A stretch of DNA of 64,000 nucleotides from Mesorhizobium sp. YM1C-6-2 (GTDB lineage Bacteria > Pseudomonadota > Alphaproteobacteria > Rhizobiales > Rhizobiaceae). The notes beneath the pieces are model-generated. The model saw only the letters and a list, made by a program, of their open reading frames with translations, ran no database searches and was not told the DNA's origin. Shown here one piece after another: positions 9,806 to 17,982 of this stretch. The stretch lies in NCBI RefSeq assembly GCF_003666685.1, contig NZ_RCIZ01000005.1, positions 310,001-374,000 of the forward strand, in the 5' to 3' direction. Position 1 is the stretch's first letter. Each line of letters begins with the position of its first letter. The translations under genes and the position numbers were made by a program.

Positions 9806-10084
9806 ATGCCCGACAAAGCCCTCCTCGTCTCGATCCGCGGTCGCGTCCAGGGCGTCGGCTTTCGCATGTGGACGGAGCGGGAGGCTGAGGTCTTCGGCTT
9901 GCGCGGCTGGGTGAAGAACGAGCCGGACGGCTCGGTGACGGCGCTGATCGGCGGTTCGGACGAGGCCGTCGAGAAAATGCTCGACCTCCTCGGATCCGGT
10001 CCGCGCGGCGCCGCCGTCACCGGCGTGACGACAAGCCCCGCCGACCCTGCCGACCTGCCCGCCGGTTTCGCACAGCGGCGCTAG
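9806..10084 (+). CDS. acyP: Acylphosphatase
   Basis: A small enzyme (92 residues) that hydrolyses carboxyl-phosphate bonds such as acetyl phosphate or carbamoyl phosphate. The family signature GRVQGVGFRMW spans residues 12-22 with catalytic Arg20, and the second motif GWVKNEPDGSV holds catalytic Asn38. Length and both motifs are canonical. It stands alone. Confidence 0.95.
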   Translation: MPDKALLVSIRGRVQGVGFRMWTEREAEVFGLRGWVKNEPDGSVTALIGGSDEAVEKMLDLLGSGPRGAAVTGVTTSPADPADLPAGFAQRR

Positions 10085-10088
10085 CGCC

Positions 10089-10505
10089 CTACTCCCGCGA
10101 AGCCAGGCACGGATCGAGCATCACCTGCTTCTCGCCGACACGCGAATAGCCGCCACCGAACATCACCACGTCACCCGGCCGCATGTCGTTGGCGCTGTAG
10201 GCGACGCACATGACCTGCACGCCCGGTTCCGGGCACATGATGAGGTATGCAAGCACCCCGTCGGACTCGACGGCCGACAGCGCGCCGCTGACGGTGAGCG
10301 TTATCCTGCGATCGACTTCGGGCGCGCGCTCGATCCAGTGGCCGATCGTCTCGCAGGTCGCCGGTTCCTCCGCATAGGCCTCGCCCGGCCGGAACGGGCC
10401 GGCCGGATCACAGCATTCCTCCGCCCGCAACTGCGCAGCCGGCAGGAGGGCGAGCGCAAGCGCCGATAGCAGCGCGCGTCGGCAGACACGGGTCGATCCG
10501 ATCAT
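10089..10505 (-). CDS. Predicted exported protein, 138 residues
   Basis: The ATG at 10505, behind GAGGA, begins a signal peptide (MIGSTRVCRRALLSALALALLPAAQLRA, with cleavage probably after the final Ala). The frame is open further upstream but lacks a ribosome site there. The mature protein has five Cys residues and segments resembling a small beta-barrel, including YLIMCPEPGVQVMCVAYS and RPGDVVMFGGGYSRV, the latter like an OB-fold or nucleic-acid-independent periplasmic domain. No family is assigned with confidence. Confidence 0.65.
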   Translation of the reverse strand: MIGSTRVCRRALLSALALALLPAAQLRAEECCDPAGPFRPGEAYAEEPATCETIGHWIERAPEVDRRITLTVSGALSAVESDGVLAYLIMCPEPGVQVMCVAYSANDMRPGDVVMFGGGYSRVGEKQVMLDPCLASRE

Positions 10506-10684
10506 GGAAATCCTCGAAGCATGGCCCCCAACTGCCCGGCCGCGCATGTTCGTTACGGACATGGCCGCAGCAAGGCACAACCGCCTGGTCGAAAAATAAC
10601 AACCTGAGATTGCTCTCAATTCGTGGCGCAACCCCGCCGAATCGGCGGACAAGACCGCCTTTCGAATTGAGGGAAGAGAAAATC

Positions 10685-10867
10685 ATGGCAAGCTGCAAGG
10701 ATCGTGACGGCGACACCTGGGAGATCTATTATGGAAGCGACGGCTGGCGTTGGCGGCGCACCGCCTCCAACGGCCGCATTGTCGGCTCGTCCACCCAGGG
10801 TTATTCCAACTACAGCGACTGCGTCGCCAACGCACAACGCAACGGCATGACCTGCACGCCGGCATAA
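10685..10867 (+). CDS. YegP/UPF0339-like (DUF1508) small protein
   Basis: A 60-residue protein with one DUF1508-type repeat: a DTWEIYYGSDGWRWRRTASNGR strand pair, then IVGSSTQGYSNYSDCVANAQR, matching the GWRWR...NGxxIxxSxxGYxxxxxCxxxI pattern. The ATG at 10685 follows GAGGGAAGAGA. The biochemical role of the family is unknown. Confidence 0.75.
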   Translation: MASCKDRDGDTWEIYYGSDGWRWRRTASNGRIVGSSTQGYSNYSDCVANAQRNGMTCTPA

Positions 10868-10930
10868 ATCGATCGGAACCGGCCTCCGTCCCGTCCGTTG
10901 CTCCTCCTCAACCCCGACAAGGAGGAACCG

Positions 10931-11488
10931 ATGGACATTTCCGGAAAACGCATCGCCATTCTCGCCACCGACGGCTTCGAGCAGTCCGAGCTCGAGGTGC
11001 CGCTGAAGAAGCTGCGGGCGGCCGGCGCGACCGTCGACGTGGTGGCGCTCAAGGCGGGCGAGATCAAGGGCTGGGAGAAGAAGGACTGGGGCCGCGCCGT
11101 GCCGGTCGACCGCTCGCTCGACGAGGCGAAGCCGTCGGATTACGACGCGCTGGTGTTGCCGGGCGGCCAGATGAACCCCGACCTGCTGCGCGTCGAGCCG
11201 AAGGCGGTCGATTTCGTGAAGAGCTTCTGGAACGACAGCAAGGTGATCGGCGCCATCTGCCACGCGCCGTGGCTGCTGGTCGAGGCAGGCATCGTGAAGG
11301 GCCGCCGCGTCACGTCCTACAAATCGATCAAGACCGATGTCGTCAACGCCGGCGGCAAATGGGAGGACTCTGAGGTCGTCACCGACCAGGGCCTCGTCAC
11401 CAGCCGCCATCCCGGCGACCTCGACGCCTTCTCGGCCAAGCTGATCGAGGAGATCGCCGAGGGCCGCCACGAACGCCGCGCGGCATAG
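10931..11488 (+). CDS. DJ-1/PfpI family type-1 glutamine-amidotransferase-like protein
   Basis: The 185-residue protein matches the PfpI/YhbO group of stress proteins variously described as proteases, deglycases or hydrolases. The fold core FxxxGFEQSELEVP carries the conserved Glu (about 17-24). The nucleophile elbow GAICHAPWLL holds Cys110-His111. An in-frame start at 10898 is less likely because AAGGAGG precedes 10931. It is monocistronic. Confidence 0.9.
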   Translation: MDISGKRIAILATDGFEQSELEVPLKKLRAAGATVDVVALKAGEIKGWEKKDWGRAVPVDRSLDEAKPSDYDALVLPGGQMNPDLLRVEPKAVDFVKSFWNDSKVIGAICHAPWLLVEAGIVKGRRVTSYKSIKTDVVNAGGKWEDSEVVTDQGLVTSRHPGDLDAFSAKLIEEIAEGRHERRAA

Positions 11489-11554
11489 CTGCCTTCCTCG
11501 GTGGGAACTGGCGGCGGGAGCGATGCGCAGAGGTGCCGGGCAGAGGCGGCTCGC

Positions 11555-12019
11555 CTAGAGCACCTTCTCCATGCGCCGGTAGCTCTCCTCCATGCCGTCT
11601 TCCATGCCGGTGGCGAGCATCGCCTCGCGCGTCGCCGCGTCGGGCAGCGTCATCCTCATGGTCATCAGCGTGCCCTGCCCGTCCGGCGCGAACCGCGTCT
11701 CGACATGATTGTCGGGCGTCGGGTCGGGCAGGTGCATGCGCTCGACATGCTCGATGCGGCTATGGGGCTCGAGCGCGATGAATTCGCCGGTGAGGTAAAA
11801 GCCGCCGCCCTTGCCGTCGCTCCATTCGTAGCGGATCTTGCCGCCCGGCCGCGCGTCGTTGATGCAGACCGGCATCGTCCAGCCTTCCGGCCCGAGTAGC
11901 CATTTCTTCAATAGCTCCGGCTCGGTATGGGCGCGGTAGACTTTTTCCGGCCGAGCCGCGAAACGGCGCGTCACCACGACATGCGTGTCGCCTTCGGTCT
12001 TCAGCGTCAGCTTGCTCAT
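11555..12019 (-). CDS. SRPBCC (AHSA1/START-like) domain protein
   Basis: A 154-residue single-domain lipid- or ligand-binding fold. The family opening VVVTRRFAARPEKVYRAHTEPELLKKWLLGPEGW is present, as is the C-terminal GMEDGMEESYRRMEKVL helix. Its start overlaps the stop of the upstream ArsR gene by four bases, so the two are co-translated. ArsR-SRPBCC pairs are common, but the ligand is unknown. Confidence 0.9.
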   Translation of the reverse strand: MSKLTLKTEGDTHVVVTRRFAARPEKVYRAHTEPELLKKWLLGPEGWTMPVCINDARPGGKIRYEWSDGKGGGFYLTGEFIALEPHSRIEHVERMHLPDPTPDNHVETRFAPDGQGTLMTMRMTLPDAATREAMLATGMEDGMEESYRRMEKVL

Positions 12020-12378
12020 CGTCTTCCCTTCTCTTCTGAATTCTCACGGGCCGGCTCGCCGCCTTCGGCTTCCATCTCAGTCAGCAACGCATCCAGCCGG
12101 TCATAGTTGGCAGTGAGAGCCTCGCGCAGCATCGCGAGCCAGCGGTCGACTTCCGAAATCGCTGATATCTCAAGCCGGCACGGCCGCCGGGTGCCGTCGA
12201 CCCGCTGCGAGATCAGCCCGGCGTCGGAGAGCACGCGGATGTGCCTGGAAACCGCCGGCTGGGACATGTCGAATGGCGCGGCCAGTTCCGTCACCGTCGC
12301 CTCGCCAAGCGCCAGCCGGGCAAGGATCGCCCGTCTGGTGGGGTCGGCGAGCGCCGAAAACGCAGCGTCTAGATCCAC
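12016..12378 (-). CDS. ArsR-family helix-turn-helix regulator
   Basis: A 120-residue winged-helix protein. ALADPTRRAILARLALGEATVTELA followed by the recognition region FDMSQPAVSRHIRVLSDAGLI (about 37-57) is typical of the SmtB/ArsR-like subgroup fused or paired with SRPBCC proteins. No metal-binding Cys pair is seen, so it probably does not sense metal. It is first in a two-gene operon. The AT-rich upstream DNA (12380-12430) contains two direct copies of ATTAGCTA 42 bases apart that may be operator half-sites. Confidence 0.9.
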   Translation of the reverse strand: MDLDAAFSALADPTRRAILARLALGEATVTELAAPFDMSQPAVSRHIRVLSDAGLISQRVDGTRRPCRLEISAISEVDRWLAMLREALTANYDRLDALLTEMEAEGGEPARENSEEKGRR

Positions 12379-12379
12379 G

Positions 12380-12429
12380 ATTAGCTAGCCCCATTAATAT
12401 AACTAACTTGCTATATAACAAATTAGCTA
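12380..12429 (-). promoter_or_regulatory. AT-rich promoter and possible operator of the arsR-SRPBCC operon
   Basis: Direct repeats ATTAGCTA at 12380-12387 and 12422-12429 flank an AT-rich core containing CTATATAACA. This is the only strongly AT-rich stretch nearby and lies just upstream of the ArsR start. Autoregulation is inferred from the family. Confidence 0.45.
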
Positions 12430-12526
12430 TCTTCAAGCAACCAGGCTTGGGACATGGGCTATTGAAAATGGTCGTCTCGGGTGGACGCGACGCGAAAAGA
12501 CCTCCCCCTTAACGGAAGGTAGGGGC

Positions 12527-15500
12527 TTACTCAGCCGCGACCGGCAGTTCCCTCGGCGCCAGCCTGTTCGCGTTGGCCGCGTGATGGTGCTCCGGTTCGT
12601 CGGCCTCGTTCGGCCGCACCAGCCAGCGCCACAGCCTCGCCGTACCGATCGCCGCATCGTCCATGATCGTGTAGAAGGACGGCACGAAAATCAGCGACAA
12701 CAGCGTCGAGACGAGCAGGCCGCCGACCACCGCGATCGCCATCGGCGCACGGAACTCGCCGCCGTCGCCGAGCGCCAGCGAGGCCGGGATCATGCCCGCC
12801 GACATGGCGATGGTGGTCATGACTATCGGCCGCGCGCGCTTGCGCCCCGCGTCGATGATCGCGTCGCTGCGCGACACGCCCTGCTTGACCTCCTCGATGG
12901 CGAAATCGACCAGCATGATCGCGTTCTTGGTCACGATGCCCATCAGCATCAGGATGCCGATCACCACCGGCATCGAGACCGCCGAATTGGTGAGGAACAG
13001 CGCGGCCGCGACACCGCCGATCGCCAGCGGCAGAGAGCCAAGGATGGTGAAGGAGTGGAACACCGAGCCGAACAGCAGGATCAGCACCACCAGCACCAGC
13101 ATCAGCCCGGTCGACATGGCGGTCGCGAAGCCGGCGAAGACCTCGCCCATCACCTCGGCGTCGCCAGTCTCCTGGATGCGCGTGCCCTCGGGCATGTCCT
13201 TCACCGCCGGCAGCTGCCAGACCGCGCCCAGCCCGTCGCTGAGCTCGACGCCGGGCGCCATGTCGGCACCGATGACGACGCGCCTCTCGCGGTTGAAGCG
13301 GGCGATCGAGGACGGGCCCTGGCCGAAGCTGATCTTCGCCACCGAGGACAGCGGCACGGTCACTCCGGACGGCGTCGTCACCGGAAGCTGGCTGACCACG
13401 TCGATGTCGTCGCGCGCGGCCTCGGTGAGCTGCACGCGGATCGGAATCTGGCGGTCGCCGACGGTGAATTTCGCGAGGTTCTCGTCGATATCGCCCATGG
13501 TCGCGACGCGCAGCGTCTCGGCAATCGTAGCGGTCGAGATGCCGAGCTCGGCAAGCCGGGTCAGGTCCGGCTGGATGATCACTTCGGGCCGGTCGAGCGC
13601 GGCGTTGGAGGTGATCGCGCGGAACATGCCGGTCGCCGCCATCTGGCTCTGGATCTTGCGGGCCTGGCTGTCGAGCAGCGCACCATCCGTGCCCATCACG
13701 CCGAAGGCGAGCTGCCGTTCGCCGCGGTCGTTGACGAAATAGGCCCGCAGATCGGGAATGCTTTCCATCCTGTCGAGCAGGATGCCTTCGATCTCATGCT
13801 GCGGCACGTCGCGTTCGGACTTGTGCTTGAGGTCGGCGATGACGGTCGCGCGGCGTGTCTCCTGCGTGCCGGTTGGGCTCGCGCCGCCGATGACGTAGAC
13901 GTTCTCCACCTCGGGCACGTCGAGCATCAGTTTCGTCACCTCGTCGGTGGTGGCGCGCGTGTCGTCCAGCCGACTGCCGGGCGGCAGCTCGAGCGAGAAG
14001 GTGATGCGGCTTGCGTCCTCGCGCGGTATGAAGCCCGACGGCAGGAAGCCCATCGCGTAGATCGAGCCGATGAAGAAGGCGATGCCGGCGGCGAGCGTCA
14101 CCCAGCGGAAGCGCAGGCTGGCCTTCAGGAGCCGCTCGTAGCCGCGCATCACGATGCCGGGCCTCGGCTCGGCATGGCCGTGACCGCGCAGGAAATAGGC
14201 CGCCATCATCGGCGTGATCAGGCGCGCGACCAAAAGCGAGAAGAACACGGCAACCGCGACGGTGAGGCCGAACTGCTTGAAATACTGGCCGGCGATGCCG
14301 CCCATGAAGGAGACCGGCGCGAAGACCGCCATGATGGTCGCCGAGATCGCGATGACCGCAAGCCCGATCTCGTCGGCCGCCTCGAGCGCCGCGCGGTACG
14401 GCGACTTGCCCATCTTGATGTGCCGGACGATGTTCTCGATCTCGACGATCGCGTCGTCCACCAGGATGCCGACCACCAGCGTGATGCCGAGCAGGCTGAC
14501 CAGATTGAGCGAGAAGCCCATCATGGAGAGCGCCCAGAAGGTCGGGATGATCGAGAGCGGCAGCGCCGTCGCGGACACCAGCGTGGCGCGCCAATCGCGC
14601 AGGAAGAGGAACACCACGATGACGGAGAGTGCGGCGCCCTCCATCAAGGTTTCCATGGCGGAATCGTAGTTGCCGACCGTATAGCTGACCGAGTCGTCGA
14701 CCTTGGTGATGGTGACGTCCGGATAGGCTTTCTGCAGATCGGCGACCGCCGCCGCGACCCGCTCGTTGACCTCGACGTCGCTCTCGCCCTTGCCGCGGAA
14801 GATGGCGAAGGAGACGACCGTGCCGTTGTTCACCCGCGCGAAGGTCTTCGGCTCCTCCCAGGCGTCGGTGACGGTCGCGATGTCGGAGAGCTTCACCTTG
14901 CGGCCGCCCGACAGCGGGATCTCCAGCGCCTTGAGGTCGGCGACCTTCCCGGCGCCGCCGAGCGTGCGGATCGACTGCTCGCGGCTGCCGAACTTGGCGT
15001 TGCCGCCGGTCATGTCGGCATTGACGAGGCGCAGCGCGCGGTTCACGTCGCCGGCGGTGACGCCGAGCGCATTCAGCCGGTCAGGATCCAGCTCGACCTT
15101 GATCTCGCGGGTCACGCCGCCGTAGCGGTCCGCCTGCGCGACGCCTTTCAGCCCCTGCATCTTGCGGATGATCGTATCGTCGACGAACCACGAGAGTTCC
15201 TCGATCGTCATCGCGGGCGCGGCAACCGCATAGGTCAGGATCGCCTGCCCTTCGACGTCGATGCGCGCCACCACCGGATCGTCCGCCGTCGGCGGAAGGT
15301 CGGAGCGGATGAGCTCGACGGCGTCCTTCACGTCGTTGACCGCCGTCTGCGTATCGACCTCGAGGCGGAATTCCACCGTCGTCTGCGACACGCCTTCGGT
15401 CAGTTGCGAGGTGACGTTCTTGACGCCCGAAATGTTGGCGACGGCGTCCTCTATGCGCTTGGTGATCTGGGTCTCGAGCTCGCTCGGCGCGACACCCGGA

Positions 15501-15652
15501 TCGGTCACGGTGACCGAGACCAGCGGGATGTCGATATTGGGAAAGCGCGTGACCGGCAGTTTGGCGAAGGCCATCAGGCCGAGCGCGACCAGCACGATGA
15601 AGAGCAGGATCGCCGGGACCGGATTGCGGATCGACCAGGCGGAGATGTTCAT
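12527..15652 (-). CDS. RND (HAE1-type) efflux pump, inner-membrane subunit
   Basis: A proton-driven multidrug exporter of the AcrB/MexF superfamily, 1041 residues, the normal length. It opens with NISAWSIRNPVPAILLFIVLVALG (first membrane helix), the PVTRFPNIDIPLVSVT porter motif follows, and the essential Asp pair of helix 4 appears in GILVDDAIVEIENI near residue 400. Both porter/membrane halves are complete. The ATG at 15652 overlaps the stop of the adaptor gene (ATGA), so the frame extension upstream is not used. It pairs with the adaptor and TetR gene; no outer-membrane channel gene is present here. Confidence 0.95.
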   Translation of the reverse strand: MNISAWSIRNPVPAILLFIVLVALGLMAFAKLPVTRFPNIDIPLVSVTVTDPGVAPSELETQITKRIEDAVANISGVKNVTSQLTEGVSQTTVEFRLEVDTQTAVNDVKDAVELIRSDLPPTADDPVVARIDVEGQAILTYAVAAPAMTIEELSWFVDDTIIRKMQGLKGVAQADRYGGVTREIKVELDPDRLNALGVTAGDVNRALRLVNADMTGGNAKFGSREQSIRTLGGAGKVADLKALEIPLSGGRKVKLSDIATVTDAWEEPKTFARVNNGTVVSFAIFRGKGESDVEVNERVAAAVADLQKAYPDVTITKVDDSVSYTVGNYDSAMETLMEGAALSVIVVFLFLRDWRATLVSATALPLSIIPTFWALSMMGFSLNLVSLLGITLVVGILVDDAIVEIENIVRHIKMGKSPYRAALEAADEIGLAVIAISATIMAVFAPVSFMGGIAGQYFKQFGLTVAVAVFFSLLVARLITPMMAAYFLRGHGHAEPRPGIVMRGYERLLKASLRFRWVTLAAGIAFFIGSIYAMGFLPSGFIPREDASRITFSLELPPGSRLDDTRATTDEVTKLMLDVPEVENVYVIGGASPTGTQETRRATVIADLKHKSERDVPQHEIEGILLDRMESIPDLRAYFVNDRGERQLAFGVMGTDGALLDSQARKIQSQMAATGMFRAITSNAALDRPEVIIQPDLTRLAELGISTATIAETLRVATMGDIDENLAKFTVGDRQIPIRVQLTEAARDDIDVVSQLPVTTPSGVTVPLSSVAKISFGQGPSSIARFNRERRVVIGADMAPGVELSDGLGAVWQLPAVKDMPEGTRIQETGDAEVMGEVFAGFATAMSTGLMLVLVVLILLFGSVFHSFTILGSLPLAIGGVAAALFLTNSAVSMPVVIGILMLMGIVTKNAIMLVDFAIEEVKQGVSRSDAIIDAGRKRARPIVMTTIAMSAGMIPASLALGDGGEFRAPMAIAVVGGLLVSTLLSLIFVPSFYTIMDDAAIGTARLWRWLVRPNEADEPEHHHAANANRLAPRELPVAAE

Positions 15653-16857
15653 GGCTTGACGGCTCCCGTCGCCTCGATCCGCACCGGCGTCACCAGGTCG
15701 CCGTCGGCAACGAAGGTGCCCGCGCGAGAAACCACTTCTTCGCCCTCGGAAAGGCCCGACGCAATCTCGACCATGTCGTCGGTGCGGGTACCGAGCGTGA
15801 CGGTTCGCGTCTCCACCTTGCCGCCCTCCACGCATTGCAGAAACGCGTCGGTGCCGGCGTAGAGGACCGCCGAGACAGGCACCGCGACGCCTTCGCGCCG
15901 CACAAGCTCGATCTCGCCACGGGCGAAATTGCCGGCACGGACCGGCGAACCGGGCTTAAGCGCGATGCGGATGGAGCCCAGGCGCGAGGCGCGGTCCACC
16001 TCAGGCGAGATCCTGCGGATCGATCCTTCGATCAGCCCTTCCAGGCCGGACAGCGAGATTGTCGCCTTCATGCCATTCGCCAGCCGCGGCAGCTCCGTTC
16101 CCGAGATCGTCGCGGCCAGTTCGAACTCACCGTCGATAGCGATGCGAAAGAGCGGCGCGCTGCCGGCCATCACCACGCCGCCGAGCGTGGCGTTGCGGGC
16201 AAGGATCAGCCCGTCCGCGGGAGCGCGCAGCTCCGTCTTGCCAATCTGCACGAGCACGTTCTGGCGCTGCGCCTCGACGACGCCGAGCTGCGCTTCGGAA
16301 GACTTCAGCGCCTTCTCGGCCGAGTCGAGCCTGGCCTTGGCGCTGTCGAGCGCATTCACCGCGTTGTCGCGCTGGGCGTCGGGCGCAAAACCCTTCTTCT
16401 GCAGCGCGACGGCGCGGTCGAGCGCTTCCCTCGCCTGCCTGACGCCGACCTCCGCGTCGCCGATCTGGGCGCGCATCTGGGCGATGTTGGCCTCGGCCTG
16501 CGCGCGGCTCGCCTCGATCTGCGCGAGCTGCGTATCGAGCATCGAGCGGTCGAGCACGGCAAGCACGTCGCCTTTCTTCACGACATCGCCCTCGTCGGCA
16601 TTCAGCGTGATCACCGTGAGGCCGTTGAGGTCCGTTCCGACCGCGGCCTCTTCGCGGGCGACAATCGTGCCGTTGACCGACAGCGTCTCGACGAGCTCGC
16701 GCCGCTCGGCCGCGACGACGCGGATCGACGGCGGCACCTGCCTGACGACGGGCGCTGCCTCGCTCGCGGCGAAGGAAGCCGCCGGGACGCCACCGAAAAT
16801 GGTGGCGGCGAGCAGCGCCCCTGCAGCGCGCACAAAAGGACTTGGCTTGGCGGGCAT
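15649..16857 (-). CDS. RND efflux periplasmic adaptor (membrane fusion protein)
   Basis: The HlyD/AcrA-type adaptor links the inner-membrane pump to an outer-membrane channel. The protein is 402 residues from the ATG at 16857 (a GTG three codons earlier is possible). It has an N-terminal signal (FVRAAGALLAATIFGG, cleavage after SFAA), a lipoyl-like half-motif near VIVTLNADEGDVVKKGDVLAVLD, a long alpha-helical hairpin (about 110-200) and a second lipoyl half (APADGLILARNATLGG). It is translationally coupled to the pump gene. Confidence 0.93.
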   Translation of the reverse strand: MPAKPSPFVRAAGALLAATIFGGVPAASFAASEAAPVVRQVPPSIRVVAAERRELVETLSVNGTIVAREEAAVGTDLNGLTVITLNADEGDVVKKGDVLAVLDRSMLDTQLAQIEASRAQAEANIAQMRAQIGDAEVGVRQAREALDRAVALQKKGFAPDAQRDNAVNALDSAKARLDSAEKALKSSEAQLGVVEAQRQNVLVQIGKTELRAPADGLILARNATLGGVVMAGSAPLFRIAIDGEFELAATISGTELPRLANGMKATISLSGLEGLIEGSIRRISPEVDRASRLGSIRIALKPGSPVRAGNFARGEIELVRREGVAVPVSAVLYAGTDAFLQCVEGGKVETRTVTLGTRTDDMVEIASGLSEGEEVVSRAGTFVADGDLVTPVRIEATGAVKP

Positions 16858-16897
16858 GAGGATCACCAGAAGAGAAGAGGTGGAGCTGTTTTCGGGA

Positions 16898-17584
16898 TCA
16901 GGCTTGTTCGGCCGGCACGTTTTCGGCCTGCACTTTTCCGGTCGGCTTCAGCATGCCGGCAAGCATGCCGCGGAGTGCCGTTTCGATCCGGTCAAGCGGG
17001 ATGCCGCGCGCCGGCAGGTCGTTGATCGCTATGCCCTCGCCGACCGACATCAGGACGGCCATGAGCGTTTGCAGATCGACGACAGGGTCGATCTCGCCGC
17101 GATCGATCGCACCCTGCACCAGCGGGGCAATCATCTCGGCGATCTCCCGCTTGTGGCCGTCGACCGTTTCGCGGATTGTCCCGTTGCGGTTGGATTCCGA
17201 GCGCATTTCGGCAAACAGCGCCGCACTGCCCTTTTTGTGGGTATGCGTGATGTGCGCCATTGCGCCGTCGACCAGTCCCTCGATGGCGGATGTCGCATCG
17301 CGGAAGACGCCAAAACAGGTCATGTCGTCCTCGCGGTCGGCCGCGCAGATGGCGGCGACGATCGCTTCCTTGGAAGGGAAATAGCGGTAGAGCGCGCCGG
17401 GGCTCATGCCGCATTCGGCGCAAATCTGCTGCATAGAAGCGCCCTGGAAGCCGGAGCGGACAAAGCAGGCCTGGGCAGCATCGAGGATGCGCTGGATCTG
17501 CTGGTCGCGGCGCTCGGCCCGCGTCTGCCCCTGCCCTTCAAGCGGCTCGGCCTGCGTGGCCTCGAAAAAAACACCGTCTTCCAT
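16898..17584 (-). CDS. TetR-family repressor of the RND operon
   Basis: A 228-residue regulator. The N-terminal HTH has RRDQQIQRILDAAQACFVRSGFQGASMQQICAECGMSPGALYRYFPSKEAIV, the canonical TetR region. The C-terminal ligand domain is divergent, as usual. The ATG at 17584 is preferred because GGAG lies six bases upstream and because earlier ATGs (17596, 17617) fall beside or inside a palindromic operator. It is first in the operon, 40 bases ahead of the adaptor gene, so it probably represses its own operon and responds to a pump substrate. Confidence 0.92.
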   Translation of the reverse strand: MEDGVFFEATQAEPLEGQGQTRAERRDQQIQRILDAAQACFVRSGFQGASMQQICAECGMSPGALYRYFPSKEAIVAAICAADREDDMTCFGVFRDATSAIEGLVDGAMAHITHTHKKGSAALFAEMRSESNRNGTIRETVDGHKREIAEMIAPLVQGAIDRGEIDPVVDLQTLMAVLMSVGEGIAINDLPARGIPLDRIETALRGMLAGMLKPTGKVQAENVPAEQA

Positions 17585-17597
17585 CACGGTCTCCATA

Positions 17598-17661
17598 GAG
17601 CGAACATTCGCTCTCATTTCATGCGAATGATTGTTCTCAATTTATGCGAATGATCATTCGC
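17598..17661 (-). promoter_or_regulatory. Cluster of GCGAA/TTCGC operator sites ahead of tetR
   Basis: There is a perfect 16-base palindrome GCGAATGATCATTCGC at 17646-17661. A degenerate copy, GCGAATGATTGTTCTC, lies at 17623-17638. A shorter inverted repeat, GAGCGAACATTCGCTC, lies at 17598-17613. Site centres are 23-25 bases apart, just over two helical turns. The half-site GCGAA is shared, but the inner spacing is two bases in the last site and six in the first. Binding by the adjacent TetR protein is inferred from position. Confidence 0.7.
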
Positions 17662-17725
17662 GGTCAATATTTTGCGATGCAAAAAATTTTGCAGGCGATC
17701 TGGCAGCGGCCGCCGTAGGCCTGTT

Positions 17726-17882
17726 CGTCATTCCGGGGCCGCGAAGCGGAACCCGGAATCCAGAGCGTAAACCTTGAGAAAATGGGTGTCAGGATGGCTT
17801 GAGCGATTCAGAGGGACGCGCCGAACTGGACCGGGACCAGCGTGCCGATTCCGGGTTCCGCTTCGCGGCCCCTGAATGACGG
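17726..17882. repeat. Mirrored pair of dispersed intergenic repeat units
   Basis: One unit (17726-17766) reads CGTCATTCCGGGGCCGCG followed by AAGCGGAACCCGGAATCC. The inverted copy (17848-17882) reads GATTCCGGGTTCCGCTTCGC followed by GGCCCCTGAATGACGG. The arrangement resembles the pair at 7062-7251. It occupies the gap between the tetR control region and the 3' end of parC; no gene is seen in 17665-17982. Confidence 0.7.
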
Positions 17883-17982
17883 AGAATCCGCAGCCAATCT
17901 GTAGGCTTCAAACGGAAAAAGCCGCTACGTCTGCGCACGCTCGCGTACGCAGGCAGAAAACGGCCTTAAATCCTAGAAAACG

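Noticed and set aside
12581-15862. A 1093-codon plus-strand open frame opposite the RND pump gene
   Set aside because: Antisense shadow rich in Asp, His and Arg with no recognisable domain; the minus strand encodes a complete RND protein.
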